The translations under genes were made by a program, and so were the position numbers. DNA of 64,000 bases from NCBI GenBank assembly GCA_973895155.1, contig OZ316897.1, positions 9,238,001 through 9,302,000 of the forward strand, read 5' to 3'. The notes under the pieces were generated by a model. That model ran no database searches. It was not told the origin of the DNA and saw only the letters and a program-made list of their open reading frames with translations. Each line of letters opens with the position of its first letter. Position 1 is the stretch's first letter. Of the stretch, positions 12,127-22,790 are shown piece by piece. Source of the stretch: Marsupella aquatica. Lineage: Eukaryota > Marchantiophyta.

Positions 12127-14234
12127 TCAGGAGGTCCATCGCTGACTCCGAACTCGGTCTTGGATGACTTGTCGTTCCCATTCCGCAACATCATTGAAGG
12201 CATGATCGGCCAGCTCCTCGAAGGGAGTTCTCCATTGGTCATCGACTTTGGCGAGATCGTAAGTCGCCCCTCGGATGGCCTCCTTTTTGGGCCCGCACGG
12301 TCGCTTGGATGTTATGAATTGGTACGCTTCCTCCAACTGCACGATTGTGATTTAGCGCGAAGTGGTTAATAAGTCAGATCAGGTGAACAAAGAAGACTGC
12401 ACAAGATCACATGATGTCCATCCCGTTTGGGGACTCGCTGGACCATCAGAAAGTGAAACTTTCTGATTGATATAAGCGTGGACAATTGAGTTTCTATTAC
12501 TCACATTCATGTTATTGAACCAGAAGAGGTATGCTATGGCGACAGCGGGAGCCCTGCCAAGGCCGGCAGTGCAATGCACATACATGGTCCGTCCCTGCTC
12601 GAGAGCATGCTCCAAGGCGGACACTGCTCTCGGCAGCACTGTACGAAGCGAATCGCCATCAAAATCCCGGGCGGGTCGGCGAATGTGCCATACACCGAGC
12701 TCCTCACACCTTCTGAGTATACTTTGCAGGTCAATTCCCCAATACTGCACGTCCTTGTCCTGCTGCAGGTTGAGGATGGCCCCCACCTTCTCGTCGTGGA
12801 ACAGCTTGTCGATGTCGCTTGCGCTTTGAGGTTGCGATCCCACAATCAAGGTCGGCGTGATTCTGGTGTAGTACATTCCTGTACAAAGGGACGAAATTAA
12901 ATCAAATCAGGTCAGGTCAGATGCCAAAACCAAGCCAACCTTGACCGCTGTCTCCCTCCGTGCCTTCCCATCCACGTTCGGTCCAAGAGCCAAATCATCA
13001 CGCTCCTCGAGACGGACTAGCTAGCTACTGTACTATAGCTAACCAGGGCAATTCGATCCTACAGTGCTGCGCTGAAGGAGGTATGGCCCAACGAAGTTAA
13101 GATCTTGATCCTCAGCTCTAGGATAAAGAACAGGTGATAAGAGCCCAGACCCAGAACTTAAATCAAATTCAGACTGGATAATCCCCTAAACATCACAATG
13201 CTTACTGGAAGCGCAAACTAAGTTATAGAGTTCTCGAAGCAAATTTCAAGGAATTTGATCACTCCAAAGCAAACGAAACTGTTTCTCTTGCAGAATTTCT
13301 CTTCTGCAACACAAAGCTCCGTCAAATCAAAATTGCAAGATCTGATAGACATGATTCATCGGACTCGCATTTAATTTGAGTACTTCCGCTGCAACTGACG
13401 GTGAGAATTTAACAATGTAAATCACAACTCTGCAACTAATGATGCGCTTCGTCCTTTCGTGCCTTTTCTTGAGAATGTTCTTTATATTATTCTCCTTCGT
13501 CCTTTCGTGCTTTTTCTTGAGAATGTTCTTTATATTATTCTCCAATTTTTGCTTTCATATATTTGCTGCTGCGGTCTGAAAACTGAGAAATCTGATTGAT
13601 TTATTGACTGCCTCAAATTGCAGGAAACGCTATTCATGCCGACAACCTTCAACGACAGTACGACCAAGAAATTTTACTGCTTTCAACCCTATTTTCGCGT
13701 TCATAAATTCATTTCTCGTCCACCTTTTGGAATAATTACAAGGGCTTCTAGCAAGCAATCTCTTAGGCAGCGATGGAATTGAGATCCCAAGCCGGATACC
13801 GAAGCCCCACAACCGGGGGAACCTTTGGCAGTCCCTGCAGAAGTTATTAAGTGCGATCTACTCTCCAAATCTGTTCTTAACAGAGCTGAGTTTAGGGCAG
13901 AGTATGATTCAAAGAGCCGGACGTTGAATTGTAATGAAGATTCGGAAACTAGTAAGGCTTTCTTACCAAGCTCGTGGTGGTATTCATATGGATTCTTCAT
14001 CTGCCGCTTCATCCTGGCATTGTAATCATCGCTCCCAGGCGTTTGAGTTGCCACAGCACGAACGGAGACATCTTTCCCTCCACTGGTAACAGCCCCCCGG
14101 TGTACAGTAGATACCGGAAATCCATACAACATCGTCCTCATTGTAGACGACCTGCTTGTGGAAACCAACGAATCCCCTCCTACTCCGCAAACTGCCACAG
14201 ATGAAGATGTCACCGTCCACCCCAAGCTTGCCAT
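12127..14234 (-). CDS. LSF2: Phosphoglucan phosphatase LSF2-like, three coding exons
   Basis: LSF2 removes phosphate (C3 position, by family knowledge) from starch phosphoglucans in chloroplasts during starch breakdown. Coding exons: 14234-13967, 12878-12505, 12336-12127, all with GT-AG introns; phases fit and the product is 283 residues, close to the plant family. The Ser/Thr/Arg-rich first ~60 residues fit a chloroplast transit peptide. The next part carries QMKNPYEYHHELGMYYTRIT, then LIVGSQPQ. The active site is HCTAGLGRAP with Cys192 and Arg198 (CX5R); the likely general acid lies in RRPARDFDGD (Asp161 or Asp163). The C-terminal exon has FITSKRPCGPKKEAIRGATY and ends near VIQDRVRSQRWTS, as in LSF2. 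There is no carbohydrate-binding module, unlike SEX4. The start is the ATG at 14234; a 7-codon extension would need a TTG and is closed by a TAG upstream. Confidence 0.94.
12879..13966 (-). other. LSF2 intron 1 (1.09 kb)
   Basis: Donor CTTG|GTAAG at 13967/13966 and acceptor TTGTACAG ending at 12879 split the Gly codon of HHELG. The intron carries a near-perfect 48-bp tandem duplication (13447-13542). No other gene is seen inside it. Confidence 0.85.
13447..13542 (+). repeat. Tandem duplication, 48-bp unit, two copies
   Basis: The unit beginning CTTCGTCCTTTCGTGC and ending TATTATTCTC occurs at 13447-13494 and 13495-13542 with very few differences. It lies within LSF2 intron 1. High identity suggests a recent duplication. 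Confidence 0.85.
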
Positions 14235-14474
14235 TGCTCGCAAGATGCTTTGCAACTCCCGAATGATCCAATGCTATTCGCGTAGACACCTATTTGAACA
14301 CAAGATCAGGAGGCAATCCAGAATGATATCGGTACGTGACGATCACTGACAATTCTCTTCACCACCTAGTGTAGTTCCGTCGAAGGCACCATAGCTGTGG
14401 ACATTATGGTACTGCTTGAGCCACGAGGAATTATACCGAATGGCACGTCTTCTACTGTGCAGCTTGAAGGCAGC

Positions 14475-14740
14475 AGAAACATCGACTAAGAGCAATTTCT
14501 GAACCCTCACTCCACCCCTGAAATTCCTCAGCCCTTCGTCTGTTCAGGACAGTACTAATGTGGTTACAACGAAGAGCAAGTCTATGGCATTCTCCACCGT
14601 CCTCACTCCACCCCTGAAATTCCTCAGCCCTTCGTCAATTCAGGACAGTACTAATGTGGTTCCAACGCAGAGCAAGTCTATGGGATTCTCCACCGTCCTC
14701 ACTCCACCCCTGAAATTGCTCAGCCCTTCGTCCGTTCGGC
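14475..14740 (+). repeat. Tandem repeat, 96-bp unit, about 2.7 copies
   Basis: The segment CTCACTCCACCCCTGAAATT starts at 14506, 14602 and 14698, giving a 96-bp period. Intervening sequence (GTTCAGGACAGTACTAATG, then GAGCAAGTCTATGG) is shared too. Because 96 is a multiple of 3, a plus-strand frame from 14560 to 14916 translates it into 32-residue repeats (SKSM..STVLTPPLK). The array lies about 0.25-0.5 kb upstream of the LSF2 start codon, so it is promoter or leader DNA of LSF2. I see no independent evidence that it is translated. Confidence 0.85.
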
Positions 14741-14929
14741 GCTGCAATTGGAACCATGAGCAAGTCTATGGAGTTCTGCGCCACGAATTGTCCTTGACAC
14801 TCCTCAAGACCCTCGTCCTTTTGGAGGCAGAGCAAGTCGGCAGAGGTACTTCGCCCATCGAGTATCTATGGTTTGAGCGAAGAATGACTGGAAATGTGAT
14901 TTCACGTGTGTTTTGAGTGGAATGTGCTG

Positions 14930-15235
14930 AAATTGTGGGGCAACGTCAGCCTCTGCCGAATTTCGGAGTGAGGATACTCAGAGGATATTCCCGAGCATAC
15001 TAAGGGCTCTACGGACAAAATTGATGCCTGTCCACCCCTAGGGAAAAACAAATGGGGTAATAATTAAGGGGGAAGAATTTGATAATCCCTTTTTTGACTC
15101 CCCACCAGAACTAAATAGGTGTATAGTAATAGCTAGGTTCCAGTGGCTGGGAGTGAGGGGTACAGATGTGTGTCAAATCCTTGAACCAAGAACATCCCGG
15201 TTTGGACTTGCCCGGCAAATGAGGGGTCTGGACCC
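14930..15235. other. Gene-free interval
   Basis: No gene or recognisable element is seen. It ends at the C-rich tract that follows. Confidence 0.4.
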
Positions 15236-15440
15236 CGTCATCCGTCACACCCGGTCGTCTCGACCGCCCGGTCCCAACCCCACCCCAACCCCATCCCAAC
15301 CCAACCCCGTCCCAACCTCGCCCCCACCCCACCGGTCCTCGACCCCACCCTGACCCCACCTGGTCCCCAGCCCATCCGGTCCAAACCCCGTCCCAACCCG
15401 GTCCTTGGCCCCGGCCCCGACCCCGACCCCGACCCCGAAC
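15236..15440 (+). repeat. C-rich low-complexity tract (G-rich on the minus strand)
   Basis: About 200 bp built of CCCCA/CCCAAC/CCGACC-type words, ending with a pure run of CCCCGA hexamers at about 15410-15436. The minus strand is therefore rich in runs of three or four G separated by short loops, which favours G-quadruplex formation. Open minus-strand frames here are Gly/Arg/Val-rich translations of the repeat and are not genes. Confidence 0.85.
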
Positions 15441-17600
15441 TGGGGGACCGGCTTGCTACACCGGGGGAGTATGGGGAGCCCAGGACCAGGCCGTGAAGGG
15501 GTTTGGGAAAATTCTGGACCACCAGGGGAATAAAGAGGAATATGCATCATTTGGCCCATGCATTTTGGAGCCATAATGTACGAGTGTATGTGTCGGGCAA
15601 CACATAAACTTGCCCGTCAACTCACGTAAACTTGCCCGTCAACTCAAACCGGGAACAACATTATAGATTTTTGAGGGACTTAGGGGTGTATAAATACTGT
15701 AGATTATGATTTTCCCTCACACTCCCTATTGAACTCCAGGGGTACCCCCCGTTCCTGTATAATAGCACTGCAAGGCATTCTCATTGGCTCTCAAGTCCAA
15801 AACTCATATTTTTAAATACTGTGTACACCTTAAAATAGAGCATATTTGGGCCACAGAGGGTGTCAGAGGGAGTCATCATACTCCCTACCACTGGCCCCAT
15901 GGAACTCAGCCCGAATGTTCCTGAGATGGACCATTTATGTGTATCAAGGTTGACCATATGTCACATGGATGCATATGCTAGGAGTGATACGGAAGGCTAA
16001 TACTCATAATGGCCCACCATGAAACCATTGGTAAAACTTAAGGGTAATTTTGTATATGGCTTCCAGCATGTTTTGGCTCAAACCCCACAATACAAAAATA
16101 TCACCATCTGGGACACAATTTGATTGTATAGCCTTGCACATCCCAGAAACTCACTACTGTATAAATGCCTCAGACCAAATCTACCATTATGAGATGTCAA
16201 ATGATGGTATGGCAGATCCTAATTTGCCCAAATACTTATTTAGTCAACTACATCCCTTAACGGTTCCACTAACTCTCTGGCCCTGGCTAGATTTGCCTCC
16301 TTTGCTCCATTCCTACCTGGGTTCCTACCCTCCAGTAGTGGCCACATGTTGCCTGCCCTTGGACCACTTTCTGGTACCGACCCATGTTCCCTTCCGATAC
16401 GTAGACCATCGGACATTCCAATATGCAGACCATTGGACATTCCGATACTATGAATTATGCAACTTTTGATGCTGGATACAACGGACATTCCGATAGAAGA
16501 TATATCAGACCCCAAACTTGTACAAGTGAGCTCGCCAGTTGGATATCCGACTTTTGTCATATCGGATACAAAACTTCCGAAAGGGTTTGCAACGCAACAA
16601 CCGATGCTTGGAGAAACGGAAAGTCCTAAGGTTGTCCGATGGTCCGTGTCCAATACGCAGAGAATGGGAAAGTGTGAAGCGGGTTACATCCGAAGAGCCA
16701 AAATTTGTGTGCGACTTTCCTGAAGGGATCCAATGGAGATGGTATCGGAGAAAGGCCCAAAAATGTACTAGTGCCTAAACTCCAAAACGGATATATGCAG
16801 GAAGAAAAGTTGCTTTTCATACAGAAACATAAGGCGGATTGCTGTTGTGTTTCTTGTTAAACATTTTGAAGGCGGCTATGGCTGTGCGGAGGCAGTAAGC
16901 TGGGGGAATTACCCCTACACAATGGCAAGGAAGAGATCGTGAAGAACGGGGCGGCTGACAAATCTGTGTGTTGTGTGGGATACTTCATCAAGAACTCCGT
17001 GGACTACTCTTTGGAGTGTTCCGATGCAATCGTGTTGGGGCATCCCATCTTTGACTTTGGCATTGGTGAGGTAGTTACTTGGAGATCAAATAGCTGGGGC
17101 TTGACTGGGTGTGCAGCTGGTGCGGGAGCTGGTGATCGAGCACCGACGAGAGACTGCCCCACTGGACTTCAAATTTATTGTGCGTTCGTGTTGATGGATA
17201 CCTTACGAGGGTTTGGTGAGCTTACATTTATCGTAGAGCAAATTTAGAGGGCTGGTGCGGCCAGGTGCGGGGGGGTTGGACCGGTGCATTGCTTTGGCGG
17301 CGAGCTCACTAGGGGCGGCGATCTGGCAGGTAAGCTCAGCGGATCCAAGTGGGTCACATTCATCTTATAGAATTGCAATTAAGGTCAACTTGAAGCAGGT
17401 AGGAAGAAAGATTGTGATGGAGTACTATGGCCTGGTGGAGCCCCTCGCTTGGTTGCAGGGATCCCGTGACGGGCGTCGTGCTGCAGGCAAGCAGAAGCAC
17501 TCATCTAAGGAACTCACGAGAGACATGCTGATGGATGATGTGAGGACAGGTGGAAGTGGTAGAGAAGCGGAATGCAGCGATAAAGGAAATATGGGCGTAG
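15441..17600. other. Gene-free region with short duplications
   Basis: Contains a short direct repeat of AAACTTGCCCGTCAACTCA near 15609 and 15628, and repeated GGACATTCC-type words near 16410-16490. No recognisable coding domain is seen. The part after about 16900 could already belong to the decayed LINE that follows. Confidence 0.45.
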
Positions 17601-17654
17601 AGAAAGGGCTGACGAGGGACCAATTCTTGGCTCAAGATGTGCGGATAGATAGGC

Positions 17655-18670
17655 CAGGGTGGCGTTAATGCGGGACGCTCCTGGGGAATGGGGTTTTAAT
17701 TGGCATGTTGGGCCCCAATCCTCTAAACATTTGCAAGAACAACAAAGTTGGGCGGATCAGATGGATATGGAGACTGGCAACCCACTGGACCCTTCGAATG
17801 GTGGGCTTGCCACATTGACATTGCACCTGATACGGTGGTGGGGAGAAGTGCACAGCCCTAGGTCACTGCACAGAGCTGGAAAGAATGTTGGATGCTTGCC
17901 AGGTCTGGACCTATGCATTTGGCAAGTGAATGAGGACGAGGAGACATCTGAGGAGTGCATCAGAATTTTGTGAGATATCGCTCTCCGCTCAAAGGGAGAC
18001 CTGGACAAGAAACTGTTTGCCACAGTGGACTGGAATGTGGTTGAAGCTGCGCTGAATGTGGCTGAAGCTTCGCTGAATGTGGCTGAAGCTTTGCTGAATT
18101 ATACAATTGTGCATTCACTGCTATACTTTTTAACAGATAGGCCTCCATTGCTGCCGGTATTCAGGGCCTGGGTGGAGGAGGAGATGACCAATCAAGGGAA
18201 TTGGCCGGTACTACAAATCAAATTTGTCGATAAAAAGCTTTTACCTGATTGTTTTTGAGCATCTAGACCACCGAGATATGGCCCTTAACTATGCTTCATG
18301 GTTTATGGGCCGGCGCTTTGTGTACATATTCCCATGGGACCTGTCCTTTGACATCAAAGAAGAGACATTCACAAAACTCCCCGTCTGGATAGAAATCCTT
18401 TTTCAAAATCTGGTGCTGGAAGGGTGTAGGAGGAAGATTGCAGGCTCATTGGGCACTTTGCTTTATTACATACAAGGTGATGAATTTAGCTCTTACCCCC
18501 ATGATCGAGCCTGTATCCTATGGCACACTTATGGGGAAGTCCCGGCAAGTGTTAGAATTTGGATTCGGGAGGACATTGTAATCTGACAATGAATCACCTT
18601 TTATAGCATCCCATACCACTGTTTTAAATGTAATAAGAAGGGGCATCTGGCACGCAGCTACAAAGAGGGC
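17655..18670 (+). pseudogene. LINE retrotransposon ORF1 remnant (DUF4283 and zinc knuckle)
   Basis: The stretch from RPPLLPVFRAWVEEEM (near 18140) through MALNYASWFMGRRFVYIFPW and SFDIKEETFTKLPVWIEI (to about 18400) matches the DUF4283 domain of plant LINE ORF1 proteins. A CCHC zinc knuckle follows at 18602-18664: YHCFKCNKKGHLARSY, with its last Cys replaced by Ser. A frameshift lies near 18250 (frame LLPDCF to FEHLDHRD), and stops at about 18584 and 18593 interrupt the frame before the knuckle. The upstream part (17.66-18.0 kb) is open but not recognisable. The element is inactive. It should belong to the same LINE as the endonuclease remnant at about 20.1 kb. Confidence 0.75.
18035..18100 (+). 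repeat. Tandem repeat, 21-bp unit, three copies
   Basis: The word GCTGAATGTGGCTGAAGCT recurs every 21 bp with small changes, encoding a repeated LNVAEA heptad in the LINE-derived frame. Confidence 0.75.
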
Positions 18671-19329
18671 ATGGAGGGAGCTTCCCCTGTCGAGGTTGAG
18701 AAAGACTTCCCTGAAGAAAAAGATGATATATGAACGTCATTCACAAGCCGATGCGGAGGAAGTGCGTAGACTAGTGGAGAATGCAGCTGCAAGGACTAAA
18801 TTCCGTGCGGCGAGAGGGAGGCTACCTAGACTTATGACGCTACCAATTTCAGTGGAAGATGACATTGCGCAAGTGGAGCTACTAATTATGGATAACAATG
18901 TTTGCCGGAGTGAGAGGCAATTGGCGAGCTCTTTGGTAATGGGAACTCAGCACTTATCAGAGCACCTTCTAATGTGTGTACTAATGTGGAAGTGGATTTG
19001 CTTGTTAATTCCGGGCCGGCTAAGGCTGTGCTTGCACCTTTGGCTAAAGCAGTCCTATGGAGGGCAGAAGGAAATTGGGACAATGTAAGGTCTCCCTGGA
19101 TGCGAATGCGCTGTGCTTTGGGCCGGATCCCTCTACCAGGGGGCGGGGGAGGCAATCTCATCTCGCATACCTGGCTCTCTTTCTGGAGCGGAGGGGAACG
19201 AACTTTCTCTTACCACGAGGACTCGGATGCAAAAATGTCTGAATGCAAAGCTTATATTTCTAACAGTAAATTTAAGGCTCGCGCTAGGAAGCAGGAGTTA
19301 GGAACCACCCCCCCCCCCCCCCGACAGAT

Positions 19330-19760
19330 GCAAGAGATAAATTAAAAGGCAAAGCTAAGAAACAACATTCACTAAACTTCTCACGGCACTGCTTGTCTGA
19401 TGCAGGCGTGGTATAATATTAATTAATAACTAATGAAGTTGGTTGTGACATTGATTAGGAACTTAGAGATGATTAACATAAAACTGATAAAAGGGAGACT
19501 GAGTCCCTCTTCATTCTGCTCATTCTCTTCTCTTCTTTTCTTTTCCCCTTGCTTATTCTTTTGCCTTTTTTTGGCCAAAGCGACCTCAGAGGCATTTGCT
19601 GGGGCAAGCGGTATGGCGCCACTTGCAACCTACCATTTGCCTAGGTGGTCGTGGAGGGACGCCCTGGTATTATCCTTGAGTTGAACCCGAGACCTCCCCC
19701 TCGCGAGAGTGATCACTATAATAATGGAGACACTCATGTATTGGTGACAAGAACTAAACA
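19330..19760 (-). other. Possible tRNA-related (SINE-like) fragment, about 19600-19760
   Basis: On the minus strand the segment near 19680-19720 reads CTCTCGCGAGGGGGAGGTCT then CGGGTTCAACTC, resembling the variable-loop and T-arm half of a tRNA with a B-box-like GGTTCAACTC. No proper A box, acceptor stem or full cloverleaf was found, so this is not a functional tRNA. A SINE or the tRNA-like part of another element is the best guess. Confidence 0.3.
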
Positions 19761-19833
19761 CTCAAAAAACTTATAAAGGGAAGTTCAGCTTTTGGGACCA
19801 AACCTCTTTGGTCACTGACATTTCTTTAACATG

Positions 19834-19925
19834 ACACACATGTTTTTAACATGACAGAGCACATAGAAGATACACACAGGACACACGTGTTTTTAACATG
19901 ACAGAGCACATAGAAGATTACACAG
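19834..19925 (+). repeat. Tandem duplication, 47-bp period
   Basis: TGTTTTTAACATGACAGAGC followed by ACATAGAAGAT begins at 19841 and again at 19888, with matching ACACACRTG flanks. Two copies only. Confidence 0.8.
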
Positions 19926-19984
19926 TCTGACAGTCGGTTCACCACGTATTTGTGGAAGGGAGACAGAATTTTGGCGCATCTTTA

Positions 19985-20345
19985 AAGTGAGACTAGATCT
20001 GGAAGATGCTTTTGCTCTCATGCTTTTGCTCTCAAAGGCGGGGCTGCACGAGCCAAATTCACGTGGAGGAGAACTCGGCAGGGGTCAATCATACAATCAA
20101 AGTTGTATCCGTTCCACGTGAGCGAACAGGCTGGTGGTTAGGCAAAATTGTGGAGCTCTGTCATGAGGGGGGATCGGCTTTTTCAGACCATGATCCAATC
20201 CTTTTGAAGGTGCGTCTCGCCGGGCCTGCATTAGGGGGAGCACGAGGAAGCACCCGTTTTTTCATGGCCAATCCGGCTTTTCTAAGGAGCAAAGAGGATG
20301 TTGAACAACTGGCAGCTGCTTGGGAGGATTGGGAGGAAGGGAAGA
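19985..20345 (+). pseudogene. LINE endonuclease (EEP-type) C-terminal remnant
   Basis: The open frame from 20006 encodes GGSAFSDHDPILLKV, the SDHxP active-site block of APE-type endonucleases used by LINEs, with Ser at 20183. It is followed by RFFMANPAFLRSKEDVEQLA and AWEDWEEG, the linker usually found before the reverse transcriptase. The N-terminal two-thirds of the endonuclease are not recognisable, and no reverse transcriptase follows: the sequence passes into the leader of the glycosyltransferase gene within about 150 bp. The element is truncated and dead. Confidence 0.7.
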
Positions 20346-20488
20346 CCGTTTATATTGTGTGTGGAATTGCTCATTTGGTTGAGAACGGCACTTGATTTGT
20401 GTTCACCATATCTACTCCGAAGCAGCAGTCAGAAGAATAGATCTCCGATCTGGCCCAAAAGCAACGGAATAGCTCGTTCCAGATCGAC

Positions 20489-21925
20489 ATGGGTATTAAG
20501 AAGCATGCGTTGGTGATACCAGTGTGCCTGCACGCCCACTTCCTCGGCTTATATAGGCATTCTGTCGATCTGGCGAAGAAAGGTGTCACTATCACTTTCG
20601 TGGGTCTCGGAAGGGAAATCGTACTCCTGAAGACCTTCGAAGAGCTGCAAGGGCTGGACTTCAATCTGGTGTCTTACCAGGACTACGGGTCAGAAAATTT
20701 TGTGTCCGTTGGAGACCCTCTGTTGGACATTCTCGAGTTCCTGCCAGCTTCAAAGGCCCTCTTGCAGCCTATCCTTGACAAGCTGGTGGCGGACAAGAAG
20801 GCAGGACTTCCTGGTCCTACCTGCCTCATCGGGGACAGGTTCCTGATATGCGCCTCCGATGCAGCCAAGGACTTGGGCATTCCTTATTTCCAGTTCTGGA
20901 GCTGTGGAACGACCTTCGTGAGAGCACTACAAGCACAAGTTCCGCTGTATGCTGATGGTACCTTGACCATCAAAGAAGGGCCAGGGGGGTCCCCATACTT
21001 GGAACCATTTGAGGGCCATTTGCATATACAGGGTCTTCCACCACTAGAGTATCGAGATATGATAAGACCTCCGACGATGGATTTCGAAAAAGTGTCGATC
21101 GTCAACTACCTTGGTGTAAGGATCAACGTAAACAAAGCTGATGGCTTGATCGTGAACTCCTTTTACGACTTGGAATCCCCACAGATCGAGGCGCTAGAAC
21201 AGAGTTGGAAAGATAATTCTCTAGCGAAGATCCCGAAATTATATCTCGTTGGACCCATTTCAAATGCTGTAACCTTCAAGGATCGGTCCCTTGTGGACTT
21301 GAAAAGCAGTGGAGGTGATTCGTTAAGATGGCTCGATGGACGGCCACCTCTATCGGTGGTCTATATCTGCATTGGTAGTGTAGCTCGTTTATCCCCCCCT
21401 CAGGTAGAGGAGTTAGCTCTAGCTCTCGAGGCTAGTGAGCAAAGTTTTCTGTGGGTGGTTTCTCGAGGTGTTGTAGATTTAATCCCCCCCGGTTTCGAAG
21501 CACGAACGAAAGAAAAAGGATTGGTGGTGGGTGGCTGGGTGCCACAGCTGCAGATTTTACATCACTCTGCTATTGGAGGCTTTTTGACGCACTGTGGATG
21601 GAATTCTATCATCGAAAGCATTACTGCGGGCGTGCCAATGGCAGCTTGGCCTCAGATGTCAGGTGATCAGTTCATAAATTGCAAGCACCTGGTGGACGAG
21701 CTGAAGGTTGCAGTCGAAGTGAGAAACGAAGATGCCGGTAAGAATTTTGTGAATCTCGAGAAGGCAGTGAGGCTTCTACTGTCAGAGGAGGGAAACCCTT
21801 TGAGGGCACGAGTTCAGGAGCTGAAGAAGAAAGCCGAAGCAGCTGTAGCAGATGGAGGACCCAGCAAGAAGGCACTGAATGATATTGTAGAATCTATTCC
21901 ATCTTGGAAGGTGACACCACCTTAG
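20489..21925 (+). CDS. Family-1 UDP-glycosyltransferase (UGT), intronless
   Basis: A complete 478-residue frame starting at ATG 20489, normal UGT length. It transfers a sugar from a UDP-sugar to a small acceptor (hormone, phenolic or other specialised metabolite) in the cytosol, by family knowledge. The N-terminal strand IPVCLHAHFLGLY places His17 where the catalytic His lies in plant UGTs, and LIGDRF (Asp116) is the partner Asp. The C-terminal PSPG box runs from W350 (WVPQLQILHHSAIGG) through HCGWNSIIES and GVPMAAWP to DQ at 393-394. Its final Gln suggests UDP-glucose as donor. The box is 45 residues rather than the usual 44, with one extra residue in QMSGDQ. No introns. It is immediately downstream of a LINE relic on the same strand. 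The acceptor cannot be inferred. Confidence 0.95.
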   Translation: MGIKKHALVIPVCLHAHFLGLYRHSVDLAKKGVTITFVGLGREIVLLKTFEELQGLDFNLVSYQDYGSENFVSVGDPLLDILEFLPASKALLQPILDKLVADKKAGLPGPTCLIGDRFLICASDAAKDLGIPYFQFWSCGTTFVRALQAQVPLYADGTLTIKEGPGGSPYLEPFEGHLHIQGLPPLEYRDMIRPPTMDFEKVSIVNYLGVRINVNKADGLIVNSFYDLESPQIEALEQSWKDNSLAKIPKLYLVGPISNAVTFKDRSLVDLKSSGGDSLRWLDGRPPLSVVYICIGSVARLSPPQVEELALALEASEQSFLWVVSRGVVDLIPPGFEARTKEKGLVVGGWVPQLQILHHSAIGGFLTHCGWNSIIESITAGVPMAAWPQMSGDQFINCKHLVDELKVAVEVRNEDAGKNFVNLEKAVRLLLSEEGNPLRARVQELKKKAEAAVADGGPSKKALNDIVESIPSWKVTPP

Positions 21926-22708
21926 AATGGGCCCTTTCAATGTCAGTGCAGTCCCGATTCAAACTCTACCGTGCCGACGAAGACTTGTGCCGTGGTGTTA
22001 CTTCGGAGTCCCAGAATTCGCGGTGTGAGTCCAATGCTGGTGTGAGGCCACTACTTAGGCGTCTAAACCCTACACATTCTAGGGCTCCTTCCCGTCACCC
22101 GGATACCTCCGCTCGACAATGAACACCGGGAACAAAATTCCGGCCATACACTGGCCATGTTCAATAACCCCTCTATTGGACATAGGAATCTGAGACGCAA
22201 GAAAGGGGCCACTGCATCAGAGAGCGTGAGCACATAGAGCGGAGCACAATTGAAAGAGAAGAAAAATGTAGTTTTTTAAACTTTAAAATTTCTAGAAAAT
22301 TAAATATTTTATATTGAAATTTTTTAAGAGAGATAATAGTTTATTTGTATTGAAGTTTTTCAAAAATTTGAATATTTTTTATCCAAAATTTCTAATTTAA
22401 CTTTAAAAATTTTACATATAAATTAATTTAATTAAGCTTTTCATCTTGGGCAGGCTAAGGCATCTTGGACCCAAGAAAAAACAAAAGGGGGCATCTTGGA
22501 CAGATGTTTATTTTAGATGAGCACATGGATAGATCTGAGGGTGTTCAAAACATAATGTTTTGATGAAAGGTCAAAATTGGTTCACATTTTTTTATTAGGA
22601 TAGAGTATTATAGTGGTAAAAAATGGTAGAGGGAGGAACAGTTTATATGCATGGATGACTTCTTATGCATGGAATTAAGATCAATGGGACTCTCTTACAT
22701 TGGCAGCA

Positions 22709-22790
22709 CACTTTTCTTGCTTGGAAAACAGTGTCACTTTTCCCCTCCGCACTTTTCTTGCTTGGAAAACAGTGTCACTTTTCCCCTTCG
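22709..22790 (+). repeat. Tandem duplication, 41-bp unit, two copies
   Basis: CACTTTTCTTGCTTGGAAAA followed by CAGTGTCACTTTTCCCC occurs at 22709 and 22750, almost identical. The high identity suggests a recent event. Confidence 0.85.

Noticed and set aside
12509-12900. Several plus-strand open frames
   Set aside because: Antisense shadows of LSF2 exon 2, whose minus-strand reading has the full phosphatase motif.
14235-14255. Seven-residue N-terminal extension of LSF2
   Set aside because: It would start at TTG; the first ATG is at 14234 and an in-frame TAG lies upstream.
15238-15574. Two minus-strand Gly/Arg/Val-rich open frames
   Set aside because: Direct translations of the low-complexity C-rich tract.
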